Positions 1-6,238 of a stretch of DNA of 7,133 nucleotides are shown here, piece by piece (position 1 is the stretch's first letter; each line of letters starts with the position of its first letter). The translations under genes and the position numbers were made by a program. Under the pieces are notes generated by a model. That model was not told where the DNA came from. It did not search any database and saw only the letters and a list, made by a program, of their open reading frames with translations. The DNA lies in the NCBI GenBank assembly GCA_013044065.1, contig JABEVA010000020.1:1-7133 (forward strand). Direction: 5' to 3'. The stretch is from Phycisphaerae bacterium (GTDB lineage Bacteria; Planctomycetota; Phycisphaerae; WQYP01).

Positions 1-30
1 CCGGATCGTAACGCTGGGCTATCGGCATCC

Positions 31-56
31 GCCGGCCCATGGGCGGCATCTTTCCA
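31..56 (+). terminator. weak terminator-like hairpin at left edge
   Basis: GCCG (31-34) can pair with CGGC (44-47). Continued inward pairing around a CATG loop, with one bulged G, gives a GC-rich stem. ATCTTT follows, a short and imperfect T-run. It sits upstream of the accD promoter, where an unseen upstream gene could end; one plus-strand frame is open from base 1 to a TAG at 91-93. The T-tract is poor, so this is only a candidate. Confidence 0.2.
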
Positions 57-94
57 CGAGCAGGAATCCTGGGTGTTTTCAGGACTGTCTTAGC

Positions 95-123
95 TTGTTG
101 GCCACGGGCCTATCGCTTATAAT
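95..123 (+). promoter_or_regulatory. sigma-70-type promoter for accD
   Basis: A perfect TATAAT at 118-123 lies 17 nt downstream of TTGTTG (95-100), which matches the first three bases of the TTGACA consensus. The predicted transcription start is about 130, giving a leader of roughly 140 nt before accD. The spacing and the exact -10 make this one of the two best promoter calls in the window. Confidence 0.6.
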
Positions 124-130
124 TACCCTC

Positions 131-271
131 GAAATGTGCCGCGTGGAGCAGACGCGGCCCTCTGGGCCGATCGGATAAAGTCCGGTTCGGATTTTCAGGC
201 TTGGTGGTCCTGAAACCCAACTGGAGGTGCCCCACAGAGTAGTCGGCGGCGTCAAAGGCAAGGGATCTGCA
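131..271 (+). promoter_or_regulatory. structured 5' leader of accD
   Basis: This is the untranslated stretch between the predicted start of transcription and the accD start. It holds a 7-bp hairpin GCCGCGT (138-144)/ACGCGGC (152-158) and a 6-bp hairpin CGGCCC (155-160)/GGGCCG (164-169). The two share bases 155-158, so they cannot form together. A third hairpin has a perfect 7-bp stem, TTTCAGG (193-199)/CCTGAAA (209-215). A small TCCG-GTT-CGGA hairpin (181-191) is followed by TTTT. A 14-codon reading frame (ATG 134, TAA 176-178) covers the first two hairpins. I recognise no known riboswitch class. The stems are visible in the sequence; a regulatory role is inferred. Confidence 0.35.
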
Positions 272-1138
272 ATGACACAAGTAAATAGTATCCACCCAGG
301 CTCGCCCCAACTCGCGACAATGCACGCCAGTCAGCCTCGGAAAAATGTGGACGTTCCGGATGGCTTGTGGCTGCGCTGCCCCACTTGCACGCAGATTATC
401 TATCGCAAGGACATGGAACAGGCACTGCACACATGTCCGAACTGCGACCACCACTTTCGCCTGTCCGCCCGGACACGCATTGCACTGACGGTGGATGCCG
501 GAGCTTTCGAGGAAATGGACCCGAATTTGGTTTCCTGCGACCCCATTGAATTCACGGCCCGCAAGTCGTACCGTCAGCAGTTGGCAGATGCTTCCAAGGG
601 CGGCAAGTCTAAGGATGCCCTTATCTCCGGATGTGGATTTGTCAAGGGACGTCCGGTCATTCTGGCGGTAATGGATTTTGACTTTCTTGCCGGTTCCATG
701 GGAGCGGTGGTGGGGGAAAAAATTACCCGGGCTATTGAACGGGCCACCCAGGAACATTTGCCGCTGGTGATTATTTCCTGTTCCGGCGGGGCCAGGATGC
801 AGGAAAGCACCATCAGCCTGATGCAAATGGCCAAGACCTCGTCGGCCTTGTCGCGACTGCACCAACGAGGCGGTTTGTTTATCAGCGTTTTGGCGGATCC
901 CACCACCGGAGGAACTACAGCGAGTTTCGCCATGCTTGGTGACCTGATCTTTGCCGAACCCAAAGCCATGATTGGTTTTGCCGGTCCACGCACCATCGCC
1001 AACACCATTCGCACTGAATTGCCGGAAGGCTTCCAGCGGGCGGAATTTCTTCTGCAGAAGGGTTTTGTGGATCGCATCGTGCCCCGCAGCGAACTTCGCT
1101 CGCAAATCGCCCGGGCCATCGACTATTGCTCGCGGTAG
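272..1138 (+). CDS. accD: acetyl-CoA carboxylase carboxyltransferase subunit beta
   Basis: This is the beta subunit of the cytoplasmic carboxyltransferase, which with AccA moves the carboxyl group from biotin-BCCP to acetyl-CoA to make malonyl-CoA, the first committed step of fatty-acid synthesis. The 288-residue product has the AccD zinc ribbon (Cys36, Cys39, Cys55, Cys58) followed by the crotonase-like carboxyltransferase fold. Family motifs include SGGARMQE (171-178), SFAMLGD (218-224) and GFAGPR (235-240). Length is close to the usual 280-305 residues. The ATG at 272 has a good ribosome binding site (AAGGGA, 260-265, 6 nt away). An in-frame GTG at 227 would add 15 residues but has no spaced ribosome binding site; GGAGG overlaps it. 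No accA is in the window, which is common because the two subunits are often unlinked. The gene has its own promoter and converges on truD. Confidence 0.96.
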   Translation: MTQVNSIHPGSPQLATMHASQPRKNVDVPDGLWLRCPTCTQIIYRKDMEQALHTCPNCDHHFRLSARTRIALTVDAGAFEEMDPNLVSCDPIEFTARKSYRQQLADASKGGKSKDALISGCGFVKGRPVILAVMDFDFLAGSMGAVVGEKITRAIERATQEHLPLVIISCSGGARMQESTISLMQMAKTSSALSRLHQRGGLFISVLADPTTGGTTASFAMLGDLIFAEPKAMIGFAGPRTIANTIRTELPEGFQRAEFLLQKGFVDRIVPRSELRSQIARAIDYCSR

Positions 1139-1153
1139 CGACTTTCGCCCGCG
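1139..1153. other. 15-bp convergent accD/truD junction
   Basis: The accD stop (TAG, 1136-1138) and the truD stop (TAG on the minus strand, 1156-1154) are 15 bp apart. The two stop codons form part of a short inverted repeat, TAGCG (1136-1140) and CGCTA (1152-1156), with an 11-nt loop. No T-tract follows on either strand, so I see no classical intrinsic terminator. Transcripts probably overlap at their 3' ends or end by another mechanism. Confidence 0.5.
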
Positions 1154-2416
1154 CTAATCCACCGCAACATCTGTCTTCATGATTTCAGCCAGCAGCACGG
1201 TGGCGAAGCTGCCCGGTGGAAGTGTGAATGCCAACTCAATAAACGTGCCCCGGTCATCGACGCTGCGCAAAACGGTCAGATCGCTGGGGAAAAATCGCAT
1301 GGCTCTGCGGCCACCTTTGACCTTCTCCGCCAGCGGATGGTGAAAACTCTCCGGCGTAAGGGCATTTGCGGCCAGCACCACCTTTTCCATTTCGCCTGCA
1401 TCGCCGGCAGGCTCGCTCATGCGATAGCCAAACATCGGCCCCGAGGGCGAGATTTCGTGGGCTTGGCAGCGGGCCTGTTCGGCCGCAAGTAAGGCCGGGT
1501 CCGAAGGAACGGAAAAGACCGCGCCATTGTCATGTTTCCAGGCCAGATCACCGGGCAAGAGGTTTGCAATCTGTGCCAGCCGGCGCTTCAACACTTCATT
1601 AAAAAGGTAAGCCTGAAGAGCGCAAACCAGCAGCCGACGCAGGCGTAAATCCACGGCGTGCATAGCCCGGTCTTTTTGCGCCGGTGAGCGGGCCAGCATC
1701 TGCAAGACACGACGCTCCTGTTCCAAATGACCCGGCCATTGAGCCGCGGCCAGATCCAACCGTCCGCCGGCATAATGCCGCCTGGCCAGCAGAACCTGCC
1801 CATGATCCACCTCTGGATCAGGGTCGCCCAGCCACCGGTCCAGAAACGCCTGGCTTTGGCCGCGAAGCAAAGCCAAGCCCAGCAAATGATTATCCTTGCG
1901 CATGCCGAAGCGCTGTGGTCCAAAAAAGTTTGGCACTCCGGTACGCTGCAGGATCGCAACCACGGCGCGGGCATTGGCCAAAGCTTGATCCGGGGAACCT
2001 CCCGCTTTGGTCCAGTCCTCATGGCGAATCCGCACGCGGAAGCGGTTGCCGGCTAAGTGACCTATTTTTAACTTGTTGCGATGCCGTGTAACTTCTACGA
2101 TACGAAGGTTGGCAAAGGTCAAGGCCCGAATGCGATCCGATGGCTCCCGTTCGATGGAAATCTGCTGTCGAATAATCGCTCGGGCGTCCTTGAGTCCCGC
2201 ATAGCCAAAGTCCACCGTCCTTCGGCCGAGAGCCTTAGCCAGAAGATTCAGGGCCTGGTACGTGGTGATGCCATTTTTTTCGATGGTGAACCAGCAATGT
2301 TCACCCACGCCATCGACCTTGTATAAGGGCAGTTCCTCCACGCGAAAATCCTCCGGCTGATCTTTAATGCGCCCGCCGATTCCCGGCAGGTTCGCGGTGA
2401 GGTAAGGTTCAGACAT
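1154..2416 (-). CDS. truD: tRNA pseudouridine(13) synthase TruD
   Basis: TruD isomerises uridine 13 of certain tRNAs (tRNA-Glu in E. coli) to pseudouridine in the cytoplasm. The 420-residue product opens with the family segment IKDQPEDFRVEE (17-28). The catalytic aspartate motif GLKDARA has Asp77, matching Asp80 of E. coli. NFFGPQRFG (163-171) and AYLFN (269-273) follow, and a PPGSFATVLLAEIMK tail near the C-terminus closes the fold. E. coli TruD is about 349 residues. The extra length and a GPMFGYRMSEPAGDAGEME segment look closer to the archaeal/Pus7-like branch. An in-frame GTG at 2515 would add 33 residues with no family character. The ATG at 2416 has GGAG about 10 nt upstream and leads directly into the conserved domain, so I chose it. 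It lies 174 bp downstream of the PDZ gene on the same strand and may be read through from it. Confidence 0.93.
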   Translation of the reverse strand: MSEPYLTANLPGIGGRIKDQPEDFRVEELPLYKVDGVGEHCWFTIEKNGITTYQALNLLAKALGRRTVDFGYAGLKDARAIIRQQISIEREPSDRIRALTFANLRIVEVTRHRNKLKIGHLAGNRFRVRIRHEDWTKAGGSPDQALANARAVVAILQRTGVPNFFGPQRFGMRKDNHLLGLALLRGQSQAFLDRWLGDPDPEVDHGQVLLARRHYAGGRLDLAAAQWPGHLEQERRVLQMLARSPAQKDRAMHAVDLRLRRLLVCALQAYLFNEVLKRRLAQIANLLPGDLAWKHDNGAVFSVPSDPALLAAEQARCQAHEISPSGPMFGYRMSEPAGDAGEMEKVVLAANALTPESFHHPLAEKVKGGRRAMRFFPSDLTVLRSVDDRGTFIELAFTLPPGSFATVLLAEIMKTDVAVD

Positions 2417-2590
2417 GGACGGCCGACTCCGTATTCGATGCTGAACCGCAGGACCGAGTATCTGGTTCGGAGCCGCGTCTTCAGCGAAAGCCACTGGATT
2501 GTACCGCCGAAACACAAACCATGCTTGCGGGCAGGGCAGGCATACCGGCCGGACTTGAAGTAGACCAAGCTGACGCGCCCAATGGGCCGA
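2417..2590 (-). other. spacer between PDZ gene and truD
   Basis: This stretch of 174 bp has no convincing gene. GCCC-AAT-GGGC (2577-2587), just past the PDZ gene stop, can form a 4-bp hairpin but has no T-run, so it is not a good terminator. CCGGCCGG (2545-2552) is a short palindrome. A TACAAT hexamer on the minus strand (2503-2498) could be a -10 for truD but has no partner -35. The truD ribosome binding site (GGAG) is near 2430. Nothing else stands out. Confidence 0.4.
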
Positions 2591-3595
2591 TTATGGTCGT
2601 GTGGTGGACCTTATCGGCGTACGGGAACGTTGTCGCTTTAGCCACTGAAGCTGGCGCCAGAGAATGGCTTGTTGATCAGAAAGTATTTTCAGGCGTTGTT
2701 GGATACTAACGATGTACGCGGCAATACGAGCGGGGGTGAGGCTCTCTTTCAGGCGGCGGTTGCGCTCTACAATCAGACGTGCCAGCGGTTGAATCTCAAC
2801 TGGTAAGGAACTGATAGCCTGTGGGCGCAGGGGGTAGTTTTTTCCTTGAAAAATCATGAGAACATGGCGAAAACCGCGTGGATCAATCCATTGGCGAACC
2901 ATGACCGCATGAGTCCACTGCGGGCCGGCAGGTCCGCGGCGGTCCACCGGACCAAAGTGAATCACCACCCCAGGACCAAACGCCACCCGGGGTGTCGGTG
3001 CCAGCGGCGCAGCGTTGCCAGGGCCCTTGGGTTTATGGCGGGCAATGACCAGTCGGCCATTGGGCAGCAACATCACGTGGGCCGGACGATACTGGGGTCT
3101 GACGGTGATGGTTTTGCTGTGCCCATTTCGGATCAAGGTGAGCCGGCACAAGGGAACTTGTGGCCGGGGGGATTTCAAGAGAGAATTCTTTCCGGCCGGC
3201 TCCCGCTGATTCACCGCGACCACCAGTTGCTTTTCGTTGAGCAAAGGTACCCCATCGATACGTATGAGTAAATCACCGGCGTGCAGTTCTGCCCGTTGCG
3301 CGGGGCTGCCCCGAACCACCTGCGTTACCAGCAATCCCTGGTCTGGTTTAAGGCCCAGCAACCGGCTAAACACCGGCGGAATGGCTTGCACCATCACGCC
3401 GATCCAACGCGGCCGATGCGCCACCGGCGTGGTCCGGGAGGTTCTTGGGAGATTCACCATGGTCGGTTGCACAACGCTGGAAGGCGTCGCAACAGCGGCC
3501 AGGCTCGACGGCATGGCCAGGCCAATCACTGCAGCACCCAGCAAAGCCTGAGTTTTGGCCAACCCAAATGTTAAAGGCCGCATCAACATGACCAT
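2591..3595 (-). CDS. exported PDZ-domain protein, no protease domain
   Basis: This 334-residue protein is third in a sigma/anti-sigma operon. Its N-terminus has a basic residue, a hydrophobic core and an Ala-rich end (roughly residues 6-36), typical of a signal peptide. After a Pro/Thr/Arg-rich linker, a single PDZ domain spans about 63-165. The core GLLVTQVVRGSPAQ...AGDLLIRIDG (87-115) closely resembles HtrA/DegP-type PDZ domains. No Ser/His/Asp protease domain is present. The rest has a basic Pro/Gly-rich segment and a C-terminal Arg/Gln/Leu-rich helical, perhaps coiled-coil, region (about 265-325). ATG codons at 3595, 3589 and 3583 are all possible starts; the first is used. The stop of the anti-sigma gene lies 24 nt upstream, so translational coupling is likely. 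A role in sensing envelope proteins for the adjacent anti-sigma factor is inferred from context and the DegS precedent only. Confidence 0.85.
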   Translation of the reverse strand: MVMLMRPLTFGLAKTQALLGAAVIGLAMPSSLAAVATPSSVVQPTMVNLPRTSRTTPVAHRPRWIGVMVQAIPPVFSRLLGLKPDQGLLVTQVVRGSPAQRAELHAGDLLIRIDGVPLLNEKQLVVAVNQREPAGKNSLLKSPRPQVPLCRLTLIRNGHSKTITVRPQYRPAHVMLLPNGRLVIARHKPKGPGNAAPLAPTPRVAFGPGVVIHFGPVDRRGPAGPQWTHAVMVRQWIDPRGFRHVLMIFQGKNYPLRPQAISSLPVEIQPLARLIVERNRRLKESLTPARIAAYIVSIQQRLKILSDQQAILWRQLQWLKRQRSRTPIRSTTRP

Positions 3596-3622
3596 GCAAG
3601 AGGCAAAACACCTCTGTCCTTA
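3596..3622 (-). promoter_or_regulatory. hairpin between ribosome binding site and PDZ gene start
   Basis: On the minus strand the anti-sigma stop codon overlaps a Shine-Dalgarno-like TAAGGA (3622-3617), too far from the ATG at 3595 (21 nt). Between them is a perfect 5-bp hairpin, AGAGG (3615-3611)/CCTCT (3603-3599), with a 7-nt loop. If it folds, AAGGA is brought to within a few unpaired bases of the start. The alternative Shine-Dalgarno sequence AGAGG would be inside the stem. Functional meaning is inferred. Confidence 0.35.
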
Positions 3623-4273
3623 ATAAACCTTTTCCGCGGCAACTTCCTGTACCGGAAACGCCACCGCCTGATTGTGTCCTTCGGGCACAATGACCACACG
3701 ACCGGAAGCCGCAGGCCCGCTGAATCCAGCGAACGGATAATCAAAGGGAACCTTGTGCCCATCGACCACAGGCACACCCACCGGCAGCGGAAAGCCATTG
3801 GCAAGTGACCTGCGGCCCGGCGCTGACACCATCACCTTTGGTCCGGGAGCCTGGGAGCCTGGCGGGGTTCGCACAGCAATTGTCTTCTCCCCTGCGCCAG
3901 CCGACATAGCCGTCTGCCGGCCAAGATAGGCCCCGCCGAGACCGAAAAGTCCGGCAGTAAGCACGATTGATGCGGCCAGCTTCATCGTCGATCCGAGTTT
4001 GGCATAACCTTGGGGTTTAACCAAGGCCGATGGACGTCGCGAGGAACCGGCCGCCGGGGCATGCAAAAGGTTGCCAACGGCCTGCCATTCAACTTGGCGC
4101 TGTAAAAACCGGATGGCCAACATTTTCCAGCCGTCGCGGCCGGCAGCAATCTGCTGTAAAAGCGTACGGCGTCGCTCTTCCGGCAATTCCGCATCAACGA
4201 GCAGGTCCAGTTCAGCGTCCAGACGTTCCGTTTCACTAAGGTGGGCAGCAGCTTGAGGGGTCATTGATTTCAT
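3620..4273 (-). CDS. membrane-anchored anti-sigma factor (RseA-like layout)
   Basis: This is a 217-residue single-pass protein directly downstream of an ECF sigma gene. A cytoplasmic helical domain (about 11-70) contains LSETERLDAELDLLVDAELP and a WKMLAIRFLQRQVEWQ helix. This resembles the N-terminal sigma-binding domain of anti-sigma factors, in which a short acidic 'D-E-L' helix is followed by an RR-rich one. A transmembrane helix spans about 99-118 (LAASIVLTAGLFGLGGAYLG). An extracytoplasmic Pro/Gly/Val-rich tail of about 100 residues follows. There are no cysteines, so it is not a zinc-binding ZAS anti-sigma factor. The start is the ATG at 4273, with GGAG 9 nt upstream; the longer frame to 4438 needs a TTG start inside the sigma gene. 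Gaps are 50 bp to the sigma gene and 24 nt to the PDZ gene. The anti-sigma role rests on position and architecture. Confidence 0.8.
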   Translation of the reverse strand: MKSMTPQAAAHLSETERLDAELDLLVDAELPEERRRTLLQQIAAGRDGWKMLAIRFLQRQVEWQAVGNLLHAPAAGSSRRPSALVKPQGYAKLGSTMKLAASIVLTAGLFGLGGAYLGRQTAMSAGAGEKTIAVRTPPGSQAPGPKVMVSAPGRRSLANGFPLPVGVPVVDGHKVPFDYPFAGFSGPAASGRVVIVPEGHNQAVAFPVQEVAAEKVY

Positions 4274-4323
4274 GGCTATTTTCTCCAGACGTTTTTGCTC
4301 CAGCAAATTCGTGCTTCCATCAT

Positions 4324-4926
4324 TTATCCGTAAGATTCTTCCATCAGGCGGCGCAACTTCTGGCGGGTGCGAAAAAGCCTCATCTCCACTACCGCGGTGG
4401 TCACGCCCAGTCGGGCCGCGATATCTTTGTAAGAACAATCATCCACATGCTTCATCAGCAACAATTCCACATCGCGGGCGGGGAGCTTGGCCATGGCCTG
4501 TCGCAGGTAGCCAACCCGTTCGCTGGCCAGCAGAGCATCAAGCGGGTCAGCCTTGAGGGCACCAGGTATTGCGCCCTGTCGAGCCCTTGCCAAGTCCGCC
4601 GCTTCCTGCACGCGCCGCCGAGCGCGGCCCAAGGTGCGCCGATGCATAAGTGCGGCGCGAACTGTAAGCCGATAAAGCCACGGCTTGGCCCGTTCCAAGG
4701 ATTCCAATGTGGCCCAGTTTCGCACTGCCGCCGCCGCAACCTCCTGCATGACATCCTCGGCCCCCTCGTAACTGCGCAGCCTGGCCACCGCCACGGCCCT
4801 TAGCCAGGCGCCATGCATGCGCAAAGCCTCCCCGGCGCTGCGCGGTACGGGCTGCGCTTCGGCAATGGCTTGGGCTGAATTTCCTGGCATTGCATTCACC
4901 ACATCACCCGGGCCTTCTGTGCTCAT
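4324..4926 (-). CDS. ECF-family RNA polymerase sigma factor
   Basis: This is a group 4 sigma factor, expected to direct core RNA polymerase to a stress or envelope regulon. The 200-residue product has a weakly conserved N-terminus (1-35). Region 2 follows (about 38-98), with the acidic YEGAEDVMQEV helix (53-63) and a PWLYRLTVRAALMHRR segment (82-97) that matches the -10 recognition helix. A basic linker (99-125) leads to region 4 (about 138-196): LPARDVELLLMKHVDDCSYKDIAARLGVTTAVVEMRLFRTRQKLR, with its helix-turn-helix at about 165-192. The ATG at 4926 has no clear ribosome binding site and overlaps a perfect TATAAT on the minus strand (4930-4925). In-frame ATGs at 4890 or 4818 are possible true starts and would leave both domains intact. 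The anti-sigma factor follows after 50 bp, so its activity is probably held at the membrane. Confidence 0.93.
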   Translation of the reverse strand: MSTEGPGDVVNAMPGNSAQAIAEAQPVPRSAGEALRMHGAWLRAVAVARLRSYEGAEDVMQEVAAAAVRNWATLESLERAKPWLYRLTVRAALMHRRTLGRARRRVQEAADLARARQGAIPGALKADPLDALLASERVGYLRQAMAKLPARDVELLLMKHVDDCSYKDIAARLGVTTAVVEMRLFRTRQKLRRLMEESYG

Positions 4927-5023
4927 TATACGTTGCCAAAGAGGCCGCGAGTTTTCGATTGAAACTTAAATTTTGTGGTCTTATAAACAATTGCCGCCGA
5001 CAAACGATGGATTCCAGGCCGTG
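4927..5023 (-). promoter_or_regulatory. AT-rich spacer upstream of the sigma gene
   Basis: This 97-bp gap between proB and the sigma gene is visibly more AT-rich than its surroundings. It contains an imperfect palindrome (4950-4966; arms AGTTT and AAACT, 7-nt centre) and a TATAAG on the minus strand (4985-4980). It also holds most of a perfect TATAAT that overlaps the annotated start codon. None has a convincing -35 partner for the housekeeping sigma factor. An ECF-type, self-controlled promoter could lie here, but I cannot define it. No terminator for proB is visible. Confidence 0.35.
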
Positions 5024-6160
5024 TCAGCCACGAAGCACCAAATCGTCGCGGTGCACGACTTCGTCATAAAAGGTCTCGCTTCGCAGCAAGGTCTCAAATT
5101 CGCGTGTCTTGTGGCCGCGAATTTTATCCACATCTTCGCGACTGTAATTGCACAGACCGTGGGCCAACACCCGGCCATCGACATCAGTGATCGCCACCGG
5201 ATCGCCCCTGGCAAAGGTGCCGTTGGCCGCCACAATGCCGCTGGCGAGCAAGGATTTATTCTTGTTGAGTGCGGCGGCCGCTCCTGCATCCACCACCAGT
5301 GTACCGCGGGGGCGGGCGGTGAGGCCAATCCAGCGGCTGCGCGCAGAAAGTCGGCGTTCATCAGGCAGAATAAGAGTACCCATGTCTTGGCCATTTAACA
5401 GTTTTTGCACAATACCGGGTATTTTTCCATTCGCGATAATCACCGGAACGCCGGCGGTTTTTACCGTACCCGCCGCCACCAGCTTGCTGTTCATGCCGCC
5501 GGACCCACGCATCGATTTTTCCGGACGGACCATGGCGGCCACGCCGTCATCCATGGCTCGCACTATGGTTTGCACCTGACCTTGCGCATTAAGCAAACCA
5601 TCCACCACAGACAGCAGAACTAAAATATCCGCCTGCACCAGATTCGTGATATGAGCAGCAATAAGATCGTTGTCCCCGAAACGGATTTCGTCCACCGTTA
5701 CGGCATCATTTTCATTGATGATCGGAATGCACTTCGACCGCTGCAAAGCGTGAATACAGTTGCGCAGATTCAGGTAACGCAGGCGATTTTCAAAGTCGTC
5801 ACGGCTTACCAGAATTTGGCCGGCATGGAGCGAATACGGCTCTAAGGCCGATGCAAAGATATTCATCAGCACGCTTTGCCCAACGGCTGCGGCGGCTTGC
5901 AGCATCGGCAAGTCCCTGGGCCGGGCCGACAAGCCCATCTGCGCCACGCCCGCACCTATAGCACCGCTGGATACCAGCGTTACCCGAATGTGGTGATGCG
6001 ATACCAGTTGCGCCAAGTCCGCAGTAAGGGCTTGGATGACGGCAGAATCAATGGTTCCAGCGGAGTTGCACAGCGCCTGCGTCCCGATCTTCACCACCAC
6101 GCCACGGACATCGCCCAAATACTCCTGGCGATCTACGGGGCGGTTCGTTGGGTCTGTCAT
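5024..6160 (-). CDS. proB: glutamate 5-kinase
   Basis: ProB phosphorylates L-glutamate with ATP to gamma-glutamyl phosphate, the first and feedback-controlled step of proline synthesis, in the cytoplasm. The 378-residue product (E. coli: 367) has an N-terminal amino-acid kinase domain. Its motifs are VVVKIGTQAL (21-30, Lys24), LVSSGAIGAG (62-71), the glutamate-binding NENDAV (149-154), FGDND (161-165) and the nucleotide-loop GSGGMNSK (219-226, usually GTGGMxTK). A C-terminal PUA domain follows (about 284-360; GTLVVDAGAAAAL and SREDVDKIRGHKT are typical), so this is the two-domain form. The ATG at 6160 puts the conserved KIGT motif at the normal place; a GTG at 6250 would add 30 unconserved residues. 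The ribosome binding site is weak (GGACAG). No proA is nearby. The sigma gene starts 97 bp downstream on the same strand. Confidence 0.96.
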   Translation of the reverse strand: MTDPTNRPVDRQEYLGDVRGVVVKIGTQALCNSAGTIDSAVIQALTADLAQLVSHHHIRVTLVSSGAIGAGVAQMGLSARPRDLPMLQAAAAVGQSVLMNIFASALEPYSLHAGQILVSRDDFENRLRYLNLRNCIHALQRSKCIPIINENDAVTVDEIRFGDNDLIAAHITNLVQADILVLLSVVDGLLNAQGQVQTIVRAMDDGVAAMVRPEKSMRGSGGMNSKLVAAGTVKTAGVPVIIANGKIPGIVQKLLNGQDMGTLILPDERRLSARSRWIGLTARPRGTLVVDAGAAAALNKNKSLLASGIVAANGTFARGDPVAITDVDGRVLAHGLCNYSREDVDKIRGHKTREFETLLRSETFYDEVVHRDDLVLRG

Positions 6161-6188
6161 AAAATCTGTCCAAAACAAGCCAGCGGCT

Positions 6189-6217
6189 ATTATCCACCAT
6201 TTGACGCATTTGGTTAA
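6189..6217 (-). promoter_or_regulatory. candidate proB promoter
   Basis: On the minus strand TTAACC (6217-6212) and GATAAT (6194-6189) are separated by exactly 17 nt. They match the housekeeping consensus at 4/6 and 5/6 positions. Transcription would start near 6182, leaving a leader of about 22 nt before the proB ATG. Confidence 0.45.
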
Positions 6218-6222
6218 GCGCC

Positions 6223-6238
6223 CACGATGCCGATCGTG
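6223..6238. repeat. perfect 6-bp inverted repeat abutting the proB promoter
   Basis: CACGAT-GCCG-ATCGTG has 6-bp arms around a 4-nt centre. It lies 5 bp upstream of the candidate proB -35 box, a normal place for a regulator site. It lies outside the predicted proB transcript, so a DNA operator is more likely than an RNA hairpin. No known operator was recognised. Confidence 0.35.

Noticed and set aside
227..271. Upstream GTG start for accD
   Set aside because: GGAGG overlaps the GTG instead of preceding it with normal spacing, and the added 15 residues have no AccD character; the ATG at 272 has AAGGGA at 6 nt.
110..1105. Long open frame of 331 codons on the minus strand opposite accD
   Set aside because: It overlaps a canonical accD almost completely, has no recognisable domain and a low-complexity Gly/His/Arg-rich composition; it is a by-product of accD codon bias.
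1684..2091. 135-codon plus-strand frame inside truD
   Set aside because: It is antisense to well-conserved TruD motifs and its Pro/Arg-rich product looks like a shadow frame.
2498..2503. TACAAT on the minus strand as a truD -10 box
   Set aside because: No -35-like hexamer at 16-18 nt and no extended -10 TG; too common by chance.
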